Assembly (NCBI RefSeq): GCF_024273235.1
Contig: NZ_JANBVH010000003.1
Span: 62,001 to 126,000, forward strand
Source: Sphingomonas faeni
GTDB taxonomy: Bacteria > Pseudomonadota > Alphaproteobacteria > Sphingomonadales > Sphingomonadaceae
Reading direction: 5' to 3'
DNA: 64,000 nucleotides
Shown piece by piece: positions 33,007-41,881 of this stretch. A program made the position numbers and the translations under genes. Under the pieces are notes generated by a model. The model saw nothing but the letters and a program-made list of their open reading frames with translations. It was not told the DNA's origin and made no database searches. How positions within the stretch are numbered: the first letter of the stretch is position 1; each line of letters begins with the position of its first letter.

Positions 33007-34377
33007 ATGACTGAAGCGCTGTTGCAGAACGCCAGCCCGCATTGGTTGCCACGCCAGCCCAAGGGCGCGCTCGATCATATTCCCGGCGACGACGGTCTTC
33101 CGCTGTTCGGCAACACCTTCAAGATGCTCGCCGATCCGATCGGGTTTTCGCGCGGCATGGTGGCGCGGTTCGGCCCGGTCTATCGCAACACCGCGCTCGG
33201 CGGAACCGGGCTGATGCTGCTCGGCCCGGACGCGAACGAGCTGATCCTGTTCGACCGCGACAAGATCTTCTCGTCCGAGCAGGGGTGGGGCCCCGTCCTC
33301 AACCTGCTGTTTCCTCGCGGCCTGATGCTGATGGATTTCGACAAGCATCGCGCCGACCGCAAAGCGCTGTCGGTGGCGTTCAAGCCCGAGCCGATGCGGC
33401 ATTATGCGACCGAACTCGACGCCGGGATCGAGGCCGCGGTCGGACGCTGGAGCGGCCAGACGCTGCGCTTCTACGACGCGGTCAAGACACTCACGCTCGA
33501 TCTCGCGGCGACCAGCTTTCTCGGCGTGCCGCTGGGCGCGGAAGCGGACCGGATCAATCAGGCGTTCGTCGACGAGGTGCAGGCTAGCGTCGCGCCGATC
33601 CGCCGCCCGTTGCCCGGCACGCAGATGCGCAAGGGCGTGAAGGCGCGCGCCTATCTGGTCGACTTCTTCGAGCGCGAAATCCCCGCGCGGCGCATCGGCG
33701 ACGGTCAGGATTTTTTCTCGCAATTCTGCCGAGCGACCGATGACGACGGCGCGCCGCTGACCGCGCTGGCGATCGCCGACCACATGAACTTCCTGATGAT
33801 GGCGGCGCACGACACGATCACCTCGTCCGCGACCAGCCTGGTCATGCTGCTCGCGCGCAACCCCGAGTGGCAGGAGCGGTTGCGCGAGGAAGTCGCCGCT
33901 CTCGACCCGGCCGTGCCGCTGACCGAACAGCTCGATCGCCTCGTCCTCACCGAATATGCGTTCAAGGAATCGCTGCGGATGATGCCGCCGGTCCCGTCGA
34001 TCCCGCGCCGCGCCCTGAAGGCGTTCAGTTTCGGCGGGTATGACATTCCGGCCGGGACCAGCGTCGGGGTCGGCATCACCTATACGCATCACATGGCCGA
34101 ATATTGGCCCGATCCCGAGCGGTTCGATCCGCTCCGCTTCACGCCCGAAGCGTCGAAAGGCCGTCACCGGTTCGCCTGGGTGCCGTTCGGCGGCGGCGCG
34201 CACATGTGCATCGGGCTGCACTTCGCGACGATGCAGATGCGGCTGCTGATCGCGCATCTGCTCAAGCGCTACCGGATCGAGGCGGCGGCGGGCAGCGGCG
34301 ATGCGTGGCAGGTCTTCCCGATCCCGCGCCCGAAGGACGGTTTGCCGGTGACGTTCGTACCGCTTGTCTCCACGTAA
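33007..34377 (+). CDS. Cytochrome P450
   Basis: A 456-residue soluble bacterial P450 monooxygenase. The I-helix oxygen-binding stretch is MAAHDTITSS (D269-T270), the ExxR motif is FKESLRMMP (E321), and the heme loop is FGGGAHMCIGLHFA with axial C401. It hydroxylates a hydrophobic substrate with electrons from a ferredoxin system; no ferredoxin or reductase is present in this window. The ATG at 33007 has AGGGA upstream; an in-frame ATG 21 bases earlier is possible. It is divergent from the SDR gene and close to GMC, ligase and dehydrogenase genes, so it probably starts the breakdown of a terpene, sterol-like or alkyl compound. The CYP family was not assigned. Confidence 0.93.
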   Translation: MTEALLQNASPHWLPRQPKGALDHIPGDDGLPLFGNTFKMLADPIGFSRGMVARFGPVYRNTALGGTGLMLLGPDANELILFDRDKIFSSEQGWGPVLNLLFPRGLMLMDFDKHRADRKALSVAFKPEPMRHYATELDAGIEAAVGRWSGQTLRFYDAVKTLTLDLAATSFLGVPLGAEADRINQAFVDEVQASVAPIRRPLPGTQMRKGVKARAYLVDFFEREIPARRIGDGQDFFSQFCRATDDDGAPLTALAIADHMNFLMMAAHDTITSSATSLVMLLARNPEWQERLREEVAALDPAVPLTEQLDRLVLTEYAFKESLRMMPPVPSIPRRALKAFSFGGYDIPAGTSVGVGITYTHHMAEYWPDPERFDPLRFTPEASKGRHRFAWVPFGGGAHMCIGLHFATMQMRLLIAHLLKRYRIEAAAGSGDAWQVFPIPRPKDGLPVTFVPLVST

Positions 34378-34419
34378 TAATGTGTCATCGTGACGCGGTT
34401 CATTCGAAGGAGCCGCCCG

Positions 34420-36495
34420 TTGCGCTTGACCCTAGCTCTACTCCTGCTCGCGGCGACGCCGGCCTTTGCCCAGCAACAGCCCGCAGCACCGATACCGGAG
34501 GGCCCGACGCGGAGCTTCACCGGCAGCGACCTGTTCGGCCTGACGATCGCCGCCGATCCGCAGATCAGTCCGGACGGCAAGACGATCGTCTATGTCCGCC
34601 GCACCGGCGACGTGATGACCGACAGGATGCAGTCGTCGCTCTGGCTGATCGATGTCGCGAGCGGACGCCAGACGCCGTTCGCCGCTGACGGCAGCAGCCC
34701 GCGCTGGTCGCCCGACGGTGCGCGCATCGCCTACGCAGCACGCGACGGTGAGGGATCGCAGCTGTTCGTCCGCTGGATCGGCGGTGCGCAGAGCGCGCGC
34801 GTAACGAGTTTCCCCGGCGATCCGCAGGCGCTCGCCTGGTCGCCGGACGGGACGAAGCTCGCCTATATCGCCACGGTAGCAGGCGAGGGGACCAAGCTCG
34901 GCACGCAGCCACCCAAGCCCGAGGGCGCGAAATGGGCCGAGCCGCTGACGATCATCGACCGCGTCAACTATCGCAACGACGGGCCGGGCTATGTGAAGCC
35001 GGGCTACGACCATCTCTTCGTGGTCGGCGCGGACGGGGGCGCGGCGCGGCAGCTCACATACGGCAAGTTCGACGATGGCGGTCCGCTGTCGTGGACGCCC
35101 GATGGCCGCAGCATCGTCTTCGCCGCGATCCGCGGGCCCGCCGCCGACCGCCAGGTGATGAACTCCGACGTGATCGCGGTCGATACGGCGAGCGGTGCGA
35201 TGCGGACGCTGACGACGCGCGACGGCCCCGACGCCCAGCCCCGCGTATCGCCGGATGGCTCGAAGATCGCGTGGCTCGGCTTCGACGACAAGCGCCGCAG
35301 CTACGAGAATACGCAGCTCTACGTCGGCGACCGCGACGCCGCCTCGCCGCGTTCGCTCACCGCCACGCTCGACCGCGGAATCGAGGACGCGGTGTGGTCC
35401 GCCGACGGCCGCAGCCTGTATGCGAGCTATGACGATCACGGCCAGCGTCGCGTCGCCCGCGTTGGTGTCGACGGCCGCGTCACGCCGCTGGTCGACAACG
35501 TGGCGGGCGGCGGGCTCGACCGGCCCTATACCGGCGGCGAGTTCTCGGTCTCGAAGGGCGGCACGATCGCCTATACCGGCGGCGATGCGAGCGCCCCCGC
35601 CGACGTCTGGGTGCTGGCGGGCGGGAAGCCTCGCCGTCTGACGACGCTCAACGCGGTGCTGACCGGATCGAAGACTTTGGCGTCGGTGCGGAAGATCGCC
35701 GTGACAGCGCCCGATGGTCGGCCGATCGACGCTTGGCTCGCCACCCCGCCGGGCCGTGTCGCGGGTCAGCGCGTGCCGTTGATCATCGAGATCCACGGCG
35801 GGCCGAACGCTGCCTATGGCCCAGGTTTCGCGACCGACATGCAGCTTTACGCCGCGGCCGGCTATGCAGTCCTCTGGACCAACCCGCGCGGCTCGACCTC
35901 CTACGGTGCCGAGTTCGCCAACCTGATCGACAAGACCTATCCCGCGGCGGATTATGACGACCTGATCGCCTCGGTCGATGCGGCGATCGCGGACGGCACC
36001 GCCGATCCCGACAATCTGTTCGTGACCGGCGGCTCGGGCGGGGGGCTGCTGACCGCGTGGATCGTCGGCAAGACCGACCGGTTCAAGGCCGCCGCGACGC
36101 AGAAGCCGGTGATCAACTGGATCAGCGAGGCGCTGACGATGGACAACACACTGTTCACCTCACGCTATTGGTTCACCAAGCTGCCATGGGAGGATCCGAT
36201 GAGCTATTGGAACCGCTCGCCGCTGAGCATCGTCGGCAACGTCAAGACGCCGACGCTGGTGGTGGTCGGGGGCGACGACTACCGGACGCCGGTGAGCGAG
36301 TCCGAGCAATATTACGCCGCGCTCCAGATCCGCGGCGTGCCGACCGCGCTGGTGAAGGTGCCGGGCGCGAGCCACGGCGGTATCGCCTCACGCCCGTCGC
36401 AGTCGGCGGCAAAGGCGTCGGCGATCATCGCCTGGTTCGATCGATATCGGAAGCCGGCAGTCGCAACGGCAGCAACACAGGGAACGGCACAATGA
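34420..36495 (+). CDS. S9-family peptidase (acylaminoacyl/dipeptidyl peptidase type)
   Basis: A 691-residue secreted serine peptidase. A signal peptide (LTLALLLLAATPAFAQQ) leads into a WD-like propeller with repeats of the type SPDGxxIxY, then an alpha/beta hydrolase domain. The catalytic triad is S539 (TGGSGGGLL), D620 (GGDDYRTPV) and H652 (GASHGG). I chose a TTG start at 34420 because AAGGAG lies 7 bases upstream; the in-frame GTG at 34390 has no ribosome site and gives an odd basic extension. It degrades peptides in the periplasm or outside. The next gene, another S9 peptidase, overlaps its stop by 4 bp. Confidence 0.92.
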   Translation: MRLTLALLLLAATPAFAQQQPAAPIPEGPTRSFTGSDLFGLTIAADPQISPDGKTIVYVRRTGDVMTDRMQSSLWLIDVASGRQTPFAADGSSPRWSPDGARIAYAARDGEGSQLFVRWIGGAQSARVTSFPGDPQALAWSPDGTKLAYIATVAGEGTKLGTQPPKPEGAKWAEPLTIIDRVNYRNDGPGYVKPGYDHLFVVGADGGAARQLTYGKFDDGGPLSWTPDGRSIVFAAIRGPAADRQVMNSDVIAVDTASGAMRTLTTRDGPDAQPRVSPDGSKIAWLGFDDKRRSYENTQLYVGDRDAASPRSLTATLDRGIEDAVWSADGRSLYASYDDHGQRRVARVGVDGRVTPLVDNVAGGGLDRPYTGGEFSVSKGGTIAYTGGDASAPADVWVLAGGKPRRLTTLNAVLTGSKTLASVRKIAVTAPDGRPIDAWLATPPGRVAGQRVPLIIEIHGGPNAAYGPGFATDMQLYAAAGYAVLWTNPRGSTSYGAEFANLIDKTYPAADYDDLIASVDAAIADGTADPDNLFVTGGSGGGLLTAWIVGKTDRFKAAATQKPVINWISEALTMDNTLFTSRYWFTKLPWEDPMSYWNRSPLSIVGNVKTPTLVVVGGDDYRTPVSESEQYYAALQIRGVPTALVKVPGASHGGIASRPSQSAAKASAIIAWFDRYRKPAVATAATQGTAQ

Positions 36496-38600
36496 CGATA
36501 CGGTACATGATGCTGGCCGGCGTAGCGCTGGTCTCGACGGCGGCCGTCGCGCAGGTCCAGCCGCCCCGCGTCGCGAAGAAGCCGTTCCAGGTGACCTCAC
36601 CGAACGGCGCGCGCGAGGACGATTATTACTGGCTGCGCGACGACACGCGGAAGAACCTGGAGATGCTCGCCTATCTCGCCGCGGAGAACGCCTATGCCGA
36701 TGCGCAACTCGCCGCTCTGAAGCCGCTCCAGGCCAAGCTCTACGAAGAGACCGTCTCGCACATCAAGCAGGACGACAGCTCGGTTCCCTACGCGAAGAAC
36801 GGCTATTATTACGGCTCTCGGTTCCAGACCGGCGCCGATTATCCGATCCTCGAACGCCGCAAGGGAACCCGCACCGCGCCCGCCGAAACGCTGTTCGACG
36901 AGCCGGCGATGGCGAAGGGCCACAGCTTCTTCGCGCTCAGCGACTGGGCGGTAAGCCCCGACAACGCCCGCGTCGCCTGGGCCGAAGACACCGTCGGCCG
37001 TCGCCAATATGTGCTCAAGGTGAAGGACCTCATGACCGGCGCGACGATCGCCGACACGCTCTCGAACATCGAGCCGAACGTCGTCTGGGCGGACGATAAC
37101 AAGACGTTGCTGTACGTCGAGAAGGACCCGGTCACGCTGCGTGGCTACCGCGTGAAGGCGCATGTCCTCGGCACGCCCGTCGCCAGCAATCGGCTGCTCT
37201 ACGAGGAAAAGGACGACACCTATTCGATGGAGGTCTCGCGCACGTCCGACGACAGGTTTATCTGCATCGGCGTCGGCAGCACGGTCAGCGACGAGCAACG
37301 CTGCGCTCCCGCCGCCGCGCCGACCAGCTTCACCATCGTCGCACCGCGGGCGCGCGAGTTCCGCTATGGCGCGGACCATATCGGCAACCGCTGGATCATC
37401 CGCACCAACAAGGACGCCAAGAACTACAAGCTCGTCACCGTCGCCGACGCCGATCTCGCCAAGGGCACGGCGGCGTGGCGCGACCTGACGCCGGCCAGCG
37501 ATACCGTTTTCATCGAGGGCTTCAAGCCGTTCGACGGCTTCGTCGCGATCGACCAGCGCGAAGGCGGCAACCGCATGATCCGCGTGCTGGACGACGCCGG
37601 CAAGTCGACCGCGGTGACCGCCGACGAACCCGCCTATCGCATGTCGCTCGACGTCAACGAGGAGACGGCGACACCCTGGGTGCGCTACACCTATGGCTCG
37701 CTGGTCACGCCGACGACCACCTACGAGGTCAATGCGAAGACCCGCGAACGCCGCGTGCTGAAGGTCGCGCCGGTGCCGGGCTATGATCCCGCGAAATACG
37801 TTACCGAACGAGTCTGGGCGCCCGCGCGCGACGGCACGCGGATCCCCGTGTCGCTGGTCTACGCAAAGGGCACCAGGCGCGATGGCGCCGCGCCGCTCTT
37901 CCAATACGCCTATGGCAGCTACGGCATATCGAGCGACCCGGCAGTCGATCCGGGTCGCATCGGCTTGCTCGATCGCGGCGTCGTCTACGCGATTGCGCAT
38001 ATCCGCGGCGGGCAGGAGATGGGCCGCGGCTGGTATGACGACGGCCACCTGCTCAACAAGAAGAACAGCTTCACGGACTTCATCGACGTCACCCGCTATC
38101 TCGTCGCGCAGAGATATGCCGCCAAGGACCGCGTCGCGGCGATGGGCGGCAGCGCGGGCGGATTGCTGATGGGCGGCGTCGCGAACATGGCGCCGGCGGA
38201 CTACAAGCTGATCATCGCGCAGGTGCCGTTCGTCGATGTCGTCACGACGATGCTCGACGCGTCGATCCCGCTGACGACGTTCGAATATGACGAATGGGGC
38301 AACCCCGCGCAGAAGGCGTCGTACGATTACATGCTGAGCTATTCGCCGTACGACAACGTCAAGGCGAAGGCCTATCCGGCGCTGTATGTCGGCACCGGGC
38401 TATGGGACAGCCAAGTGCAATATTATGAGCCAACCAAGTGGGTCGCCAAACTGCGCGAACTGAAGACCGACAAGAACCCGCTGCTGTTCCGCGTCAACAT
38501 GGAGGCCGGGCATGGCGGCAAGTCGGGGCGCTTCGAGCGCTATCGCCAAAATTCCGAATGGCAGGCCTTCATGCTGCAACAGCTCGGCCTGGCGAAATAG
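36492..38600 (+). CDS. ptrB: Oligopeptidase B-like S9A serine peptidase with signal peptide
   Basis: A 702-residue prolyl-oligopeptidase-family enzyme. The signal peptide (MLAGVALVSTAAVAQ) is followed by a propeller starting near DDYYWLRDDTRKN and a hydrolase domain. The triad is S554 (GGSAGGLLMGG), D639 (GLWDSQVQYYEP) and H674 (AGHGGKSGR). The stretch VYAIAHIRGGQEMGRGWYDDG is typical of oligopeptidase B. The start overlaps the stop of the previous S9 peptidase gene (ATGA), so the two are made together. Together they may recycle short peptides in the periplasm. Confidence 0.92.
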   Translation: MTIRYMMLAGVALVSTAAVAQVQPPRVAKKPFQVTSPNGAREDDYYWLRDDTRKNLEMLAYLAAENAYADAQLAALKPLQAKLYEETVSHIKQDDSSVPYAKNGYYYGSRFQTGADYPILERRKGTRTAPAETLFDEPAMAKGHSFFALSDWAVSPDNARVAWAEDTVGRRQYVLKVKDLMTGATIADTLSNIEPNVVWADDNKTLLYVEKDPVTLRGYRVKAHVLGTPVASNRLLYEEKDDTYSMEVSRTSDDRFICIGVGSTVSDEQRCAPAAAPTSFTIVAPRAREFRYGADHIGNRWIIRTNKDAKNYKLVTVADADLAKGTAAWRDLTPASDTVFIEGFKPFDGFVAIDQREGGNRMIRVLDDAGKSTAVTADEPAYRMSLDVNEETATPWVRYTYGSLVTPTTTYEVNAKTRERRVLKVAPVPGYDPAKYVTERVWAPARDGTRIPVSLVYAKGTRRDGAAPLFQYAYGSYGISSDPAVDPGRIGLLDRGVVYAIAHIRGGQEMGRGWYDDGHLLNKKNSFTDFIDVTRYLVAQRYAAKDRVAAMGGSAGGLLMGGVANMAPADYKLIIAQVPFVDVVTTMLDASIPLTTFEYDEWGNPAQKASYDYMLSYSPYDNVKAKAYPALYVGTGLWDSQVQYYEPTKWVAKLRELKTDKNPLLFRVNMEAGHGGKSGRFERYRQNSEWQAFMLQQLGLAK

Positions 38601-38644
38601 CGCTGCTCCGCTTTCAGTTTTAACCGCCACCTCCGCTCTTTTCC

Positions 38645-38740
38645 GTCATGCCGGACTGGTTCCGGCATCCACCGTGCCGCAACATCGGTGATTCGGCTTG
38701 CGGAACGGTGGACCCCGGAACACGTCCGGGGTGACGGCAT
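38645..38740. repeat. Structured intergenic repeat, family A copy 2
   Basis: Nearly the same GC-rich imperfect inverted repeat as at 1710-1804, with the same ends (GTCATGCCGG and GTCCGGGGTGAC). It lies 45 bp beyond the S9 peptidase operon. Confidence 0.75.
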
Positions 38741-38865
38741 GATTTCAGGACTCGCGGCGATCGCAAAACGCCGAATGTCAGCCCGTCCTGGCGCCCGTTG
38801 GCATGGCGCTTAAAGCAGGGTACCGATCGCGCGGGATGCTGCTTTCAGCCGTTTCCCGTGATCGC

Positions 38866-39050
38866 GTCGGTGCCCGGAAGGGCTTGATTGGGAATGCGGT
38901 GCGGACGGTTCGCCGTCCTATGCCGCGGCTGTCCCTGCAACTGTAAGCGGCGAGCGAGACGCACGAGCCCTCTACGCGAGGGCAGCCACTGGGCCACAAC
39001 GCCTGGGAAGGCGTGCATCGAGCAAAGACCCGCGAGCCAGGAGACCTGCC
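38866..39050 (+). promoter_or_regulatory. Cobalamin riboswitch 1
   Basis: A B12 aptamer in the leader of the NiCoT transporter gene. All conserved blocks are seen in order: GGGAATGCGGTGCG, ATGCCGCGGCTGTCCCTGCA, ACTGTAAGCGG, CACTGG, GGGAAGGCG and the B12 box AGCCAGGAGACCTGCC (39035-39050). When cobalamin binds, the downstream gene should be turned off. A further 200-nt leader separates it from the start codon. Confidence 0.97.
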
Positions 39051-39249
39051 GGCGTCTGGTCGCTCTTGTCCCGGTCCAGGGGGTGGCCGAGGCACGGTGA
39101 ACGCCGCCTGCGTGACACTGGCTGAGCGACGACCATGTGGCGGGGGCCGCATCGGCGTCGTGCGTCGGCCGCTCATGGCGTCCGGTCGTCGTATGTCCCG
39201 GCCGTTCGCGGCAGGCCCCGGTCCTCGTCGGACGCTGCGGGGTTTGTGC

Positions 39250-40299
39250 ATGACGACTTCAACACTCGAAAGACCGACGCGGGTTTCGACCCGCAAGCGC
39301 ATCGGCTGGCTGTTCGCAGGCCTGGTCGCGGCCAATATCGCTGCGTGGGGCTGGGCGTTCTCGCTGTTCCACGCGCAACCCCTCATGCTCGGCACGGCCT
39401 TGCTGGCCTGGGGATTGGGCTTGCGCCACGCAGTCGACGCGGACCACATCGCCGCGATCGACAACGTAACCCGCAAGCTGATGCAGGACGGCCAGCGCCC
39501 GATCGCCGTCGGCTTCTGGTTCGCGATCGGCCACTCCGGGATCGTGCTGATCGCCGCCGTCGCGATCGCGCTCACCGCCAGCGCGCTGTCGCAGTTCGAG
39601 GCGTTCAAGCAGGTCGGCGGCGTGGTCGCGACGATGATCTCCGCCCTGTTCCTGTTCACGATCGCCGCGATGAACCTGATCATCCTCCGCTCGGTCTGGC
39701 GCACCTTCGGCCACGTCCGCGGCGGCGGCACCTATGTCGAGGAGGATCTCGACCTGCTGCTCGGCAGTCGCGGCCTGCTCGCGCGGCTGTTCCGCCCGAT
39801 GTTCCGGCTCGTCACGCGGAGCTGGCACATGGCCCCGCTCGGCTTCCTGTTCGGCCTCGGCTTCGACACCGCCACCGAGGTCGCGATCCTCGGCCTCTCC
39901 GCGAGCCAGGCCGCCGACGGTCTGTCGATCGGCACCGTCCTCGTCCTCCCCGTGCTGTTCGCAACCGGCATGGCGCTGGTCGACACCGCGGACGGCGTCG
40001 TCATGCTAGGCGCGTACGAATGGGCGTTCGTGAAGCCGATCCGGAAGCTCTATTACAACATCACCATCACGCTGATCTCCGCCATCGTCGCGATCGCGAT
40101 CGGCGGCATCGAGACGCTCGCGCTGCTCGGCGCAAAGCTCGGCCTGACCGGTGGCATCTGGGATCTGGCAGCCGCACTCGGCGAGAACTTCAACGGCCTA
40201 GGCTTCGCGATCATCGGCCTTTTCGTGCTGTGCTGGGTCCTGAGCTTCGCCATCTACCGCTGGAAATGCTTCGACGAGATCGAGGTGAGGCACGGGTAA
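39250..40299 (+). CDS. NiCoT-family nickel/cobalt transporter
   Basis: A 349-residue inner-membrane transporter of the HoxN/NixA family, with about eight hydrophobic helices. The signature HAVDADHIAAIDN (HX4DH type) is in helix 2 near residue 60, and the second family motif is GFDTATEVAILG. The cobalamin riboswitch upstream and the cobalt-using operon downstream point to cobalt rather than nickel. The start is placed at the ATG at 39250 (MTTSTLERPTR); the open frame further upstream is riboswitch leader. A family B repeat begins 18 bp after its stop. Confidence 0.93.
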   Translation: MTTSTLERPTRVSTRKRIGWLFAGLVAANIAAWGWAFSLFHAQPLMLGTALLAWGLGLRHAVDADHIAAIDNVTRKLMQDGQRPIAVGFWFAIGHSGIVLIAAVAIALTASALSQFEAFKQVGGVVATMISALFLFTIAAMNLIILRSVWRTFGHVRGGGTYVEEDLDLLLGSRGLLARLFRPMFRLVTRSWHMAPLGFLFGLGFDTATEVAILGLSASQAADGLSIGTVLVLPVLFATGMALVDTADGVVMLGAYEWAFVKPIRKLYYNITITLISAIVAIAIGGIETLALLGAKLGLTGGIWDLAAALGENFNGLGFAIIGLFVLCWVLSFAIYRWKCFDEIEVRHG

Positions 40300-40317
40300 A
40301 CTGGCTCCGCCCCTCTC

Positions 40318-40440
40318 GATCCTCCCCCGCCAGGGGGAGGTGGCGCGAAGCGACGGAGGGGGAGGACGGCGACCACGTAGGTTCCGTGTCCTCCCCCTCC
40401 GTCACCTGCGGTGCCACCTCCCCCTGGCGGGGGAGGATCG
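40318..40440. repeat. Structured intergenic repeat, family B copy 2
   Basis: Second copy of the unit at 7655-7781, with outer CCTCCCCCGCCAGGGGGAGG ends and the shared GTTCCGTGTCCTCCCCCTCC core. It lies between the NiCoT gene and the second riboswitch and could terminate the first transcript. Confidence 0.75.
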
Positions 40441-40529
40441 AAAACTACTGATATGCGAATTGGCACGCCCCCGGAATTCCTCTAACCCCACCCCCGAGGC
40501 TCGGTTTCACCGAACCTCAAAGATCGCGC

Positions 40530-40709
40530 CGGTGCCCGGAAGGGCTTGAATGGGAATGCGGTGCGGGAGGATCTCCTCTCAATGCCGCGGCTGTCCCTGC
40601 AACTGTAAGCGGTGAGCGAGACGCACACGCCCTTCGCGAGGGGGGCAGCCACTGGGGATACCTGGGAAGGCGTACGTCGAGCCTCGACCCGCGAGCCAGG
40701 AGACCTGCC
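40530..40709 (+). promoter_or_regulatory. Cobalamin riboswitch 2
   Basis: A B12 aptamer in front of cobW and the cob operon. It has the same conserved blocks as the first: GGGAATGCGGTGCGGG, ATGCCGCGGCTGTCCCTGCA, CACTGGGG, GGGAAGGCG and AGCCAGGAGACCTGCC (40694-40709). It shares with the first copy not only the aptamer but also downstream sequence such as GGTCGCTCTTG and CTGAGCGACGA, so the leaders are duplicates. About 116 nt separate it from the cobW start. Confidence 0.97.
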
Positions 40710-40825
40710 AGCGCAAAGGTCGCTCTTGCCATGATCCAGGGGATGGTCGCGGCACGGTACTCCGTCTGAGCGACGAACGCGTGCGGCCGTCTGGTCGTGC
40801 GTGCGTGTGCTTGCAGGAGAATATA

Positions 40826-41875
40826 ATGCCCGATCTTTCCACCAATCTGGCCAAGGTCCCCGTTACCATCGTCACCGGCTTCTTAGGCGCCGGCAAGACC
40901 ACGCTCCTCAGCCACCTGATCCGCAACGCCAACGGCCGCCGCCTCGCGGTCGTCGTCAACGAATTCGGCACGCTCGGCATCGACGGCGACATCCTCAAGG
41001 GCTGCGCGATCCCCGATTGCCCGGCCGAAAACGTGGTCGAGCTGGCCAATGGCTGCATCTGCTGCACGGTCGCCGACGACTTCATCCCGACCGTCGAGAC
41101 GCTGCTCGCGCTCGACCCGCGCCCCGATCACATCCTGATCGAGACGTCCGGCCTCGCGCTGCCCAAGCCGCTGCTCAAGGCATTCGACTGGCCCGCGATC
41201 CGCTCGCGCATCACCGTCGACGGCGTCATCGCGCTCGCCGATGCCGAGGCGGTCGCCGCCGGTCGCTTCGCCCCCGATGTCGCCGCGCTCGACGCGCAGC
41301 GCGCCGCAGACCCCAGCGTCGACCACGAGACGCCCCTGTCGGAGGTGTTCGAGGACCAGCTCGCCTGCGCCGATCTCGTACTCCTGACCAAGGTCGACCT
41401 CGCCGGACCCGAAGGCGTCGCCAAGGCACGCGCAGTGATCGCCGCCGAGTCCGCACGGCCGCTCCCCGTCATCGACCTCATCGACGGCATCATCGATCCC
41501 CGCGTGATCCTCGGCCTCAACGCCGCCGCCGAGGACGACATCGCCAGCCGCCCCTCGCATCATGACGGCGAGGACGATCACGAGCATGACGATTTCGACA
41601 GCGTCGTCGTCGAACTGGGCGAGATCGCCGACCCTGCCGACCTCACCGCGAAGATCGAAGCGCTCGCCCGCAGCGCCGACATCCTCCGCGTGAAGGGTTA
41701 CGCGGCGGTCACCGGCAAGCCGATGCGCCTGCTCGTCCAGGCGGTCGGCGCCCGCGTCCGCACGCAATACGACCGTCCGTGGGGCGCAGGCGAACCCCGC
41801 CGCACGCAACTCGTGGTGATCGCCGAGCACGACCGCATCGACGAGGCCCGCATCAAGGCCGCGCTGGACGCCTGA
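40826..41875 (+). CDS. cobW: CobW-family GTPase, cobalt chaperone
   Basis: A 349-residue P-loop GTPase (COG0523) that is thought to deliver cobalt to the CobNST chelatase. The P-loop is GFLGAGKTT (18-26), the metal-binding CICC motif is NGCICCTV (C77, C79, C80), and the G4-type motif is TKVDL. A His/Asp-rich loop (HHDGEDDHEHDDFD, near residue 247) could also bind metal. The ATG at 40826 has AGGAGA 5 bases upstream. It is the first gene of the riboswitch-controlled operon, 6 bp ahead of cobN. Confidence 0.94.
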   Translation: MPDLSTNLAKVPVTIVTGFLGAGKTTLLSHLIRNANGRRLAVVVNEFGTLGIDGDILKGCAIPDCPAENVVELANGCICCTVADDFIPTVETLLALDPRPDHILIETSGLALPKPLLKAFDWPAIRSRITVDGVIALADAEAVAAGRFAPDVAALDAQRAADPSVDHETPLSEVFEDQLACADLVLLTKVDLAGPEGVAKARAVIAAESARPLPVIDLIDGIIDPRVILGLNAAAEDDIASRPSHHDGEDDHEHDDFDSVVVELGEIADPADLTAKIEALARSADILRVKGYAAVTGKPMRLLVQAVGARVRTQYDRPWGAGEPRRTQLVVIAEHDRIDEARIKAALDA

Positions 41876-41881
41876 GCCCCG

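Noticed and set aside
39050..39250. A leader peptide or small gene between riboswitch 1 and the NiCoT gene
   Set aside because: Open frames here continue off-frame through the transporter gene or extend into it without a ribosome site; the region is best seen as expression platform.
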